Assembly (NCBI GenBank): GCA_027621895.1
Contig: JAQCAK010000122.1
Location: forward strand, 1-6,340
Direction: 5' to 3'
Length of the DNA stretch: 6,340 bases
From: Pseudomonadota bacterium
Lineage (GTDB): Bacteria; Pseudomonadota; Gammaproteobacteria; Pseudomonadales; Azotimanducaceae
In this document: positions 1 to 5,090 of the stretch, one piece after another
Layout of the letters: each line of letters starts with the position of its first letter
Numbering within the stretch: the first letter of the stretch is position 1
Translations under genes and position numbers: made by a program
The notes under the pieces: generated by a model
The model's input: the letters and a program-made list of their open reading frames with translations, nothing else
What the model was told of the DNA's origin: nothing
The model's database searches: none

Positions 1-13
1 TTTTCGATCCCCC

Positions 14-42
14 AAAAAAAACGCCGGCTTTTGCCGGCGTTT
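14..42 (-). terminator. Intrinsic terminator of the lipoprotein gene
   Basis: A perfect 10-bp inverted repeat (19-28 with 33-42, core CGCCGGC/GCCGGCG) encloses a TTTT loop. Read on the minus strand, the stem is followed directly by a T-run made by the A-run at 14-20, the classic Rho-independent layout. It lies 18 nt past the TAA stop of the minus-strand lipoprotein gene. On the plus strand the stem is followed by a weaker TTCCCTTTT, so it may also stop some transcription entering from the left. Confidence 0.9.
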
Positions 43-59
43 CCCTTTTACTCTCGGGC

Positions 60-1877
60 TTATTCCGGGTTGCCGAACTGACCCAGGAATGCGCCGTCTG
101 TGCCGCTGAAGACATTGATCTCATTGAATCCGGAGACCAGTGAGCTGAGGGCATACAGCAGGTTATTGGTTGAGTCCTTCCAGATGGCCTCGTGCTCATT
201 GCCGTTGCACAGCACCGGAGTTGATAGCACGATCTGGTTATTGATGTTCAGTGTGCCATCGGTGCCAACGGTGAAATGAGCGAGTTCATTGCTGGCATAA
301 GGCGCGCCTGGCTGGGACTCGAAGTAACGGACATTCCACAGTCCGGCAATGGATGCCGGGATGGTTGTCGGTGTCGCCTCACCACCGAAGAAGCAGACCT
401 GTCCCAGTGAATCGATATCAACGGGTGAGCTGCCGCCATCCTCGCCGGAAGCCTCATCGCCGCCGGTATCTCCCGTGCTGTCACCTGAGTCACCGCTGGA
501 GCTTGAATCGCCCTTCACATAGTCGTAGCGCAGGCTCACATCGACGGACAGGCCGCTCTGCTGGGCAGAAAAGGCAACATCAAAAGTGACCTGTGCGTCC
601 GTGTTGGTGATGATAGTCACGGTGAGGTTGGTGATGCCGGTCAGTCCGGCAACCGTTTCCTCAATCACCTTCTGTACTTCTGTTGTATCGCTGGGAGAGG
701 GCGCAACAATGTCATTGATAGTGATATCGAAAGCGGTACCCACGCCCATGACGCTGATCTGACCCGAGATGGTCAGGTCGTACAGACCAGAGATGTCCAC
801 GCCGCCACCGGTACCACCACCCGTGCCGCCACCGGTTGCATCGTTGATCAGGTCAGACAGCGAATCCGGCAGGTTAACGCCTGCATTGGCGATGACTTCC
901 AGAACGTTGGCATCGATCGTGATTGAGATGGAGTTGGCTTTGGTGACCAGGTCCGCATCTGCGAGTGTGCCTGCAGCTGTCTGTATGGCAGCGCTGAGCA
1001 GGTTGGCGAAATCGCCGGCAGAGTAATCCAGGTCCGTCAGGGCCCCATCGATGCCGGTGCCGTCTATGTCGCCGTCAGCGAGATCTGCTGCCAGCTGTTC
1101 CAGAATCGACAGTGCCGGGGACGTGTCGCCGGCGGCCAGGGTAGCCAGGCCCGCCAGGGTCAGCGCATAGATACCCGCATCGTCATTGGTCAGGGACTGG
1201 GCTGTGAAGTTTGCCTCGCTGACCACGGTTGGCGGGGTCAGGATATCTGACAGATCCGGCGCGAAAGTATCACGAATGGAATCGTTGATCGCCTCGATAT
1301 CCGTCGCTGAAATGCTGGCGCCCAGTTGTGCCGCAACCTGTGCAGCCAGCTCTGTCAGGATCGTGACACCGATCTGGCTCTGCGGGGAGGGTGCGTAAGC
1401 TCGTATGGAAACTGAAGATGGCATCGGCAGCATGGCACCTGCAGATTCGTCAAAGTAGGTCGCACTGTCATTACCGCTCACCGTTACGACGATTGGGCCC
1501 GTGTATGAGCCATCGTGGGTAATGGAAACCGTTCCGGTAGCATCCAGCGTACCCGTTGCCCCCGCGATTGCTGTGCCATCAGGCATTGCAATGCTGACAT
1601 CTGCACCGTCAATGAGGCCCAGGGACGGGATAACCACGATGGTCTCTCCCGTGGTGCCATCGTCACCACCGGTGCCATCATCGCCGCCAGTACCATCGTC
1701 GCCACCGGCACCCTCGTCGCCGCCCTCGTCACCACCGGCGCCATCATCGCCACCGTCGCCACCACTGGCATCATCGGGTGTCGTAATTTCTGGCGCATCA
1801 AATCTGCTGTTGTCGCCGCCGCAACCGGCGAGCACGAGAAACAGGGAGAGAAACAGTATTCGGAACAGATTAGTCAC
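60..1877 (-). CDS. Large Gly/Asp-rich secreted lipoprotein, function unknown
   Basis: I do not recognise a named family for this 605-residue protein. The N-terminus is a lipoprotein signal: a hydrophobic stretch at residues 4-17 ends in the lipobox LAGC with the lipidated Cys at 19. A Gly/Asp linker follows (about 39-77) with GGDDGT repeats. Residues about 79-160 look like a beta-sandwich (IDGADVSI, GTVSITHDGSYTGPIVV), and 161-345 are mostly helical, beginning with VTILTELAAQVA. A Gly/Thr linker (349-359), a second beta-rich part (360-455), an acidic Ser/Gly linker (457-484) and a C-terminal domain (about 485-605) complete it. The only Cys besides Cys19 are 495 and 557 in that last domain and could form a disulfide. 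The start is GTG, preceded by AAAGGT about 12 nt upstream; it places the signal peptide correctly. The gene ends at a strong terminator. Export to the outer membrane or cell surface is inferred from the lipobox and linkers. Confidence 0.85.
   Translation of the reverse strand: MTNLFRILFLSLFLVLAGCGGDNSRFDAPEITTPDDASGGDGGDDGAGGDEGGDEGAGGDDGTGGDDGTGGDDGTTGETIVVIPSLGLIDGADVSIAMPDGTAIAGATGTLDATGTVSITHDGSYTGPIVVTVSGNDSATYFDESAGAMLPMPSSVSIRAYAPSPQSQIGVTILTELAAQVAAQLGASISATDIEAINDSIRDTFAPDLSDILTPPTVVSEANFTAQSLTNDDAGIYALTLAGLATLAAGDTSPALSILEQLAADLADGDIDGTGIDGALTDLDYSAGDFANLLSAAIQTAAGTLADADLVTKANSISITIDANVLEVIANAGVNLPDSLSDLINDATGGGTGGGTGGGVDISGLYDLTISGQISVMGVGTAFDITINDIVAPSPSDTTEVQKVIEETVAGLTGITNLTVTIITNTDAQVTFDVAFSAQQSGLSVDVSLRYDYVKGDSSSSGDSGDSTGDTGGDEASGEDGGSSPVDIDSLGQVCFFGGEATPTTIPASIAGLWNVRYFESQPGAPYASNELAHFTVGTDGTLNINNQIVLSTPVLCNGNEHEAIWKDSTNNLLYALSSLVSGFNEINVFSGTDGAFLGQFGNPE
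801..833 (-). repeat. Short Gly/Thr linker repeat inside the lipoprotein gene
   Basis: Encodes residues 349-359 (GGGTGGGTGGG), a low-complexity hinge that separates the helical middle region from the following beta-rich region. It is a useful marker of a domain boundary. Confidence 0.7.
1647..1763 (-). repeat. Gly/Asp-rich repeat tract encoding a flexible linker
   Basis: This part of the lipoprotein gene encodes residues 39-77, almost only Gly, Asp, Glu, Ala and Thr. Three consecutive 18-bp units (1653-1670, 1671-1688, 1689-1706) each encode GGDDGT, flanked by degenerate GGDEGA units. The units differ from one another at several synonymous third positions, so the peptide repeat is conserved better than the DNA. 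This looks like an acidic spacer between the lipid anchor and the folded part; calcium binding is possible but not shown. Confidence 0.85.
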
Positions 1878-1928
1878 GTTATTCAGCTACCTTTTGTTTG
1901 CTTTCGAGATAAAAGAAGTCGAAGGATG

Positions 1929-1934
1929 ATTATC
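1929..1934 (-). promoter_or_regulatory. Possible -10 box for the lipoprotein gene
   Basis: On the minus strand this reads GATAAT, five of six matches to TATAAT, about 52 nt upstream of the GTG start. No convincing -35 box lies 16-18 bp further up, so the call is tentative. The lipoprotein gene could equally be read through from the ABM-like gene upstream, which lies on the same strand 141 bp away. Confidence 0.25.
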
Positions 1935-1954
1935 GGTGAAGCGCGATCAGGTTT

Positions 1955-1974
1955 GCCCACCCGGTCGGGGGGGC
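1955..1974. other. GC-rich hairpin between the two minus-strand genes
   Basis: GCCCACCC (1955-1962) can pair with GGGGGGGC (1967-1974) around a GGTC loop, with one A-G mismatch (1959/1970). The hairpin lies 45 nt past the ABM-like stop codon on the minus strand. Neither side carries a T-run, so it is not a canonical intrinsic terminator. It may protect the 3' end of the ABM-like transcript or partly block read-through into the lipoprotein gene. Confidence 0.45.
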
Positions 1975-2018
1975 GGCTGGAAGATAAACGGGGTGGCTGA
2001 CTGGACTCAATTGTCTAC

Positions 2019-2306
2019 TTAGCGGGTGTGTACCAGCAGCGTGATACGTTCCTGCCCTTCAAGCAGTGGTGAGAGCTCCGCGATAACCTGTTTCCTCTCA
2101 TCCGAGTTGAGCCAGGCTTCCCAATGGGCAAGCGTTTCCCACTTGGACAGAATAATTCGCCGCTGCGGGTCGAGGGTGTCTTTCAGGGATTCGCCCGCGA
2201 TACATCCGGGGGCACTCACGACCTGGGTGATGGTGCGTTTCACCGTGCTGTCGTAATAGTGTTCGAGACCCTCGGCGATACGCCGTTCTATTAATACCCT
2301 GATCAT
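2019..2306 (-). CDS. ABM-domain (antibiotic biosynthesis monooxygenase-like) protein
   Basis: A 95-residue single-domain protein of the ABM/dimeric alpha-beta barrel type. It opens with the usual edge strand and helix (MIRVLIERRI, then helix to about residue 30), has the PGCIAGESL strand (33-41) and the W-x(5)-W-x(2)-W pattern typical of the family (Trp56, 62 and 65), and ends with a beta strand (RITLLVHT, 87-94). Family members act as small homodimeric cofactor-free monooxygenases, or in many cases have no known substrate; the fold is clear but the reaction is not. The ATG at 2304-2306 is chosen because AGGGA sits 8 nt ahead of it. A longer in-frame TTG at 2328-2330 would lie at or upstream of the predicted transcription start. 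There is no cytoplasmic export signal. It is transcribed away from the tusA operon from a shared control region. Confidence 0.8.
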   Translation of the reverse strand: MIRVLIERRIAEGLEHYYDSTVKRTITQVVSAPGCIAGESLKDTLDPQRRIILSKWETLAHWEAWLNSDERKQVIAELSPLLEGQERITLLVHTR

Positions 2307-2332
2307 CTTTTCTGTCCCTGAGCTGGGCAAAA

Positions 2333-2360
2333 ATTATACCCGGATCAGGTGAAGCCACAA
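2333..2360 (-). promoter_or_regulatory. Promoter of the ABM-like gene
   Basis: On the minus strand a perfect TATAAT (2333-2338) is preceded, after a 16-bp spacer, by TTGTGG (2355-2360), three of six matches to the -35 consensus. The predicted start near 2326 gives a leader of about 20 nt before the ATG at 2306, with room for its AGGGA ribosome binding site. It lies back to back with the tusA promoter. Confidence 0.6.
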
Positions 2361-2362
2361 CT

Positions 2363-2371
2363 TGCTATAAT
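2363..2371 (+). promoter_or_regulatory. Extended -10 promoter of the tusA operon
   Basis: TGCTATAAT combines the extended -10 TG dinucleotide with a perfect TATAAT (2366-2371). At 17 bp spacing the -35 position reads GATCAG, which has no useful match, as is common for extended -10 promoters. The predicted start near 2378 would give a leader of about 130 nt before tusA. It is the only strong candidate upstream of the six-gene operon. Confidence 0.65.
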
Positions 2372-2432
2372 CAGGCGCGTGGGTTCAGGCTGGTTCACTC
2401 AACACAGTTGACCGGATTAACCTTGCTGTTAC

Positions 2433-2456
2433 GCCGGCCTCCCGGGTCGGCCTGGC
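2433..2456 (+). other. GC-rich hairpin in the tusA operon leader
   Basis: GCCGGCC (2433-2439) can pair with GGCC-T-GGC (2449-2456), with one bulged T, around a loop containing CCCGGG. No T-run follows, so it is not a terminator by itself. It lies just ahead of the TCATGA repeats and about 55 nt before the tusA start, where it could affect mRNA stability or ribosome access. Confidence 0.4.
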
Positions 2457-2457
2457 A

Positions 2458-2488
2458 TCATGAACCTTTCATGACAATCCTTTCATGA
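2458..2488 (+). repeat. Three TCATGA palindromes in the tusA leader
   Basis: TCATGA occurs at 2458-2463, 2469-2474 and 2483-2488. The last two are part of a 10-bp direct repeat CCTTTCATGA (2465-2474 and 2479-2488). Each copy carries an ATGA, producing a chain of three mini-ORFs: MNLS (2460-2474), MTILS (2471-2488) and MIKKEL (2485-2505). Each stop overlaps the next start. The last stop lies 6 nt before the tusA ATG. Whether they are translated is unknown; only the third region has a nearby Shine-Dalgarno-like AAGGAG, and that lies inside it. Confidence 0.5.
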
Positions 2489-2511
2489 TAAAGAAGGAGC
2501 TTTGACAGCCA

Positions 2512-2757
2512 ATGACGGGAAAGGACGTTCAGGCAGCGGACGTTGACATAGACGCGCGGGGGCTTCGCTGCCCGGAGCCGCTTATGGTTGTGCGTAACCG
2601 GATGATGGATATGGAGAAAGGTCAGGTCATCAAGGTCACGGCTACTGATCCGTCTACCTCCTGGGATTTCCCCAAGTTCTGCAATTTCCTGAACCACGAG
2701 CTGTTGCACGCTGAAACCGAGGGCGAGCTCTATCTTTACTGGATCAGGAAAGGATAG
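2512..2757 (+). CDS. tusA: Sulfur carrier protein TusA
   Basis: TusA takes persulfide sulfur from the cysteine desulfurase IscS and hands it to TusBCD/TusE, which feed MnmA for 2-thiolation of wobble uridine 34 in tRNAs for Lys, Glu and Gln; related proteins also serve molybdenum cofactor synthesis and sulfur oxidation. The 81-residue length is standard. The signature GLRCPEP (17-23) contains the sulfur-carrying Cys20 in the CPxP motif. The second half, TDPSTSWDFPKFCNFLNHEL (45-64), follows the E. coli TusA pattern, including a second Cys at 57. The protein is soluble and cytoplasmic. AAGGAG at 2494-2499 serves as ribosome binding site with a rather long 12-nt spacing to ATG. It is the first gene of the operon; tusBCDE and mnmA are not in the window. 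TusA rather than the related YedF is favoured by the C-terminal match. Confidence 0.95.
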   Translation: MTGKDVQAADVDIDARGLRCPEPLMVVRNRMMDMEKGQVIKVTATDPSTSWDFPKFCNFLNHELLHAETEGELYLYWIRKG

Positions 2758-2771
2758 GTCCGGACTCTCCC

Positions 2772-3260
2772 ATGACCCAGGACTCGGTGCACTACTATTT
2801 CGCCTATGGCAGCAATATGAACCCCGCGCGCGTGGAACAACGCAGGATGCAGTTTGAATCTGCCGTGAGTGGCATCCTTCACGACTTTGAGCTGGCATTC
2901 AATAAACGTTCCGTCAAATATCCGGGCGCGGCTTCCGCAAATGTGATGAACCGGCCAGGCGCGAGGACCGAAGGTGTTATCTATCGCCTGACCGAGCCGG
3001 CACAGATCCAGATGATGGACCCCTATGAAGGATATCCCGTTAGATATCAGCGGCAGGCACTGCCCATCGAGATCGACAGCGGCAGCGTTCATGCCTGGGT
3101 TTACATTGCCAATGCTGATCACGTGGTCGAGGGGCTGAGTCCCGCCCGCTGGTACCTGGAACACCTGCTGGCCGGAGAGCCTTTTCTGTCACGGGAATAT
3201 CATGCGGGGCTTGCGCAGGTGCCATGCCTGCCCGATTCCTGGCAGGAGCCGGGATCATGA
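2772..3260 (+). CDS. Gamma-glutamylcyclotransferase-like protein (GGCT/AIG2 fold)
   Basis: A 162-residue protein with the family's N-terminal hallmark YFAYGSNM (9-16), the loop that binds the gamma-glutamyl group. The conserved acidic motif MDPYEGYP follows (82-89), whose Glu86 corresponds to the catalytic glutamate of GGCT enzymes. Family members release 5-oxoproline from gamma-glutamyl amino acids or amines, linking them to glutathione turnover; the exact substrate cannot be told from sequence. It is not ChaC-like in its opening motif and is shorter than fusion forms. It begins 14 nt after tusA with only a weak binding site (GGA at 2762-2764), so it probably depends on translation of tusA. 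Its stop overlaps the epmC start as ATGA. Cytoplasmic; no signal peptide or membrane segment. Confidence 0.85.
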   Translation: MTQDSVHYYFAYGSNMNPARVEQRRMQFESAVSGILHDFELAFNKRSVKYPGAASANVMNRPGARTEGVIYRLTEPAQIQMMDPYEGYPVRYQRQALPIEIDSGSVHAWVYIANADHVVEGLSPARWYLEHLLAGEPFLSREYHAGLAQVPCLPDSWQEPGS

Positions 3261-3781
3261 ATGCATCGACGGTGTGTCGGGTGTTTGAATCCTGTTTTGT
3301 CCCGGATTACAACATCCGGCTCTGCGGCGGTGCCGATGAACCGCTCTACGAACCAGTCACGGATAGCCAGCAGGCGGTCATCTGGTTTCGTGATGATTAC
3401 GTCGCCAGCGCGTTACATGAGGTCGCGCACTGGTGCATTGCCGGTACCCGGCGTCGTCAGTTAACCGATTATGGATACTGGTATACGGCGGAACGATCGC
3501 CGGCAGACCAGCGACAGTTCGAGCGGGTAGAGGCGAGGCCCCAGGCGCTGGAATGGATATTCTGCCAGGCAGCGGCGATCCCCTTTCGGGTCAGCTGCGA
3601 CAATTTCGACCCGGATGCACTCCGGCTGGATGAATTCCGGCAGGCGGTCAGGCAGGCAGCGCTGGACTGGTTGAGCCGGGGGCTGCCGAGAAGAGCGGCG
3701 CGTTTTGTCAGCCGACTCTCTGAAGTCAGCTCTGCCTCTGATCCCCTGCAGCCAGCGCTCTACCAGGAGCTGCCACAATGA
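3257..3781 (+). CDS. epmC: Elongation factor P hydroxylase EpmC (YfcM)
   Basis: EpmC hydroxylates the beta-lysylated lysine of elongation factor P, the last step after EpmB (lysine 2,3-aminomutase) and EpmA (EF-P ligase). Modified EF-P relieves ribosome stalling at polyproline. The 174-residue protein matches the E. coli enzyme along its length: FESCF near the start, the HEVAHWCIAG motif (54-63) with probable metal ligands His54 and His58 and Glu55 between them, DYGYWY (71-76), FERVEARPQALEW (88-100), and the FRVSCDN segment (110-116). The ATG at 3257 is preferred over an in-frame ATG at 3224 because AGGAG lies 8 nt before it (3244-3248). It overlaps the upstream stop as ATGA and gives the same N-terminus as known homologues. 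Its stop again overlaps the next start as ATGA. No epmA, epmB or efp is in the window. Confidence 0.95.
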   Translation: MNASTVCRVFESCFVPDYNIRLCGGADEPLYEPVTDSQQAVIWFRDDYVASALHEVAHWCIAGTRRRQLTDYGYWYTAERSPADQRQFERVEARPQALEWIFCQAAAIPFRVSCDNFDPDALRLDEFRQAVRQAALDWLSRGLPRRAARFVSRLSEVSSASDPLQPALYQELPQ

Positions 3782-4185
3782 CCGGTATGCCAGCCGGCTA
3801 TGTCACGGACCCGGGTTTTGATCCGGCGGAAGATCACGTGGGGCCTTTCTATTACCGCAAAACAGAGGCTGGCTATCAATGTGCCTTTACTGCCGGGGAC
3901 AGGAACTGCAATCTCAACGGTACTGTTCATGGCGGTATCCTGATGACCTTTGCGGATTTTTCTCTCTGCCTCGCGGCGTCGGACCACTACCAGTCAGAAT
4001 CGGCGATTACGGTGAGTTTCAATGCGGACTTTGTAGCCGCAGCCGAATCAGGCAGCCTGATTGAATGTACACCCAGAATCGTCAGGAAAACCGGCAGCAT
4101 GGTGTTCGTGGATGGTGACCTTCGGGTTGGGGATGAGATCGTGATGACCTTCAGTGCGGTGGTTAAACGGTTGCGCGAAAAATGA
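3778..4185 (+). CDS. PaaI-like hotdog-fold acyl-CoA thioesterase
   Basis: A 135-residue single hotdog domain. The central segment NGTVHGGILMTFADFSL (47-63) carries the HGG signature (51-53) at the start of the long hotdog helix, with Asp60 in the position of the catalytic acid of PaaI-type thioesterases. The following strands (AITVSFNADFVAAAESGSLIE, 76-96) fit the rest of the fold. Relatives hydrolyse acyl-CoA or aryl-CoA thioesters as homo-oligomers in the cytoplasm; the acyl chain used here is not predictable. ATG is preceded by AGGAG with 8-nt spacing (3765-3769) inside the end of epmC. The start overlaps the epmC stop, and its own stop overlaps the exonuclease start, both as ATGA. Its place in this operon may mean housekeeping removal of unwanted CoA esters, which is inference. 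Confidence 0.85.
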   Translation: MTGMPAGYVTDPGFDPAEDHVGPFYYRKTEAGYQCAFTAGDRNCNLNGTVHGGILMTFADFSLCLAASDHYQSESAITVSFNADFVAAAESGSLIECTPRIVRKTGSMVFVDGDLRVGDEIVMTFSAVVKRLREK

Positions 4186-5087
4186 ACGCCGACAGTCAGC
4201 CATTGCCCGTGTACCTGGTGGATGCCTCGATCTATATTTTTCGAGCCTATTTTTCCATGCCGGATACCTTCGTCAATCACCAGGGCCAGGCGGTGAATGC
4301 GGTCTACGGCTATACCTCCTTCCTGCTGGATCTTCTCGGCGGTGACCCGGCCTATGTCTCGTTTGCTTTCGATGAAAGCCTGAACACCTGCTATCGAAAC
4401 CGGATATATCCCCAGTACAAGGCCAATCGGGACCTGCCCGATGAAAACCTGGAATACCAGCTGGCAAAGTGCCAGGAAATCAACCGCCTGCTGGGGCTGC
4501 ATCACCTCAGCCTGCATGATTACGAGGCTGACGACATTATCGGCAGTCTCCAGAAACGGCTGGCCGGCGATCGACCGGTGGTTATCGTGACCCGTGACAA
4601 GGACCTGGGCCAGCTGTTGCGGGACGAAGATCTTCTATGGGATTTTGCGGCGAATGATTTTGCCGGCCCGGCAGAGGTTGAGCAGAAGTTCGGTGTCCAG
4701 GCCGGACAGATCGCGGATTTTCTGGCACTGGCGGGCGATGCAGTAGACAACATTCCCGGTGCACCGGGTATCGGTGCCAGGTCCGCGGCACGGTTATTGT
4801 CGCATTTCGGTGACCTGGACGGTCTTTATGCGAATCTTGACCAGATCGAACAGACCGGCATCAGGGGTGCGAAGAAAATGCGCCAGACACTTGAGGCTAA
4901 CGAAAGCCTGCTGCGAATGTTTCTGGAGATCACCCGCATTTACCGGGATATCGAGTTGCAGGTGTCGCTTGATGACCTCAGGCCCGCGGCCCCCGATGCC
5001 GCCGGAATCGCCGGTTTCTGCGATGAGATGAACTTCGGTCAGCGGGTTCGTGACCGCCTGGCGGCGCTCTCCCACGGTAGTGCCTGA
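4182..5087 (+). CDS. Stand-alone 5'-3' exonuclease / flap endonuclease (PolA N-domain type)
   Basis: A 301-residue member of the family that includes the 5'-nuclease domain of DNA polymerase I, phage T5 FEN and E. coli ExoIX (Xni). All metal-binding acids appear present: Asp14 (LVDASIYIFRAYF), Asp64 (FDES), Glu115-Asp117-Asp118 (YEADDIIG), Asp139 and Asp141 (TRDKDLG), and Asp186 and Asp189 (LAGDAVDNIPG). The YRNRIYPQYKANR arch region (71-83) and the helix-hairpin-helix GIGARSAARLL (196-206) are also in place. E. coli ExoIX lacks the DNIPG-type acids and is about 250 residues, so this protein is closer to the Pol I type and should cut 5' flaps or overhangs. No polymerase domain follows. The start overlaps the thioesterase stop (ATGA) and has no clear binding site of its own, so translation is probably coupled. 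Annotation pipelines often name such proteins 5'-3' exonuclease or Xni. Confidence 0.88.
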   Translation: MNADSQPLPVYLVDASIYIFRAYFSMPDTFVNHQGQAVNAVYGYTSFLLDLLGGDPAYVSFAFDESLNTCYRNRIYPQYKANRDLPDENLEYQLAKCQEINRLLGLHHLSLHDYEADDIIGSLQKRLAGDRPVVIVTRDKDLGQLLRDEDLLWDFAANDFAGPAEVEQKFGVQAGQIADFLALAGDAVDNIPGAPGIGARSAARLLSHFGDLDGLYANLDQIEQTGIRGAKKMRQTLEANESLLRMFLEITRIYRDIELQVSLDDLRPAAPDAAGIAGFCDEMNFGQRVRDRLAALSHGSA

Positions 5088-5090
5088 GGG

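Noticed and set aside
1647..1763. Repeat tract as a CRISPR array
   Set aside because: The units are contiguous 18-bp in-frame codon repeats with no spacers.
1484..2000. Long open frames on both strands across the Gly/Asp repeat, including plus-strand frames at 1501-1929 and 1515-2000
   Set aside because: They mirror the GC-biased repeat in other frames, give Pro/Ser- or Thr/Ala/Met-skewed proteins with no recognisable domain, and overlap the lipoprotein with its clear signal peptide, lipobox and terminator.
2307..2330. N-terminal extension of the ABM-like protein from a TTG at 2328-2330
   Set aside because: The extension lies at or before the predicted transcription start, adds eight residues outside the ABM domain, and the ATG at 2306 has its own AGGGA site at good spacing.
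2433..2456. Leader hairpin as an intrinsic terminator or a known riboswitch
   Set aside because: There is no T-run after the stem, and I recognise no conserved riboswitch core in 2378-2511.
3224..3256. Longer EpmC start at 3224
   Set aside because: The ATG at 3257 has AGGAG 8 nt upstream, an ATGA overlap like its neighbours, and the N-terminus seen in known EpmC proteins.
3987..4517. 176-residue minus-strand open frame across the thioesterase/exonuclease junction
   Set aside because: It runs antisense to two genes with clear family motifs and shows no domain of its own.
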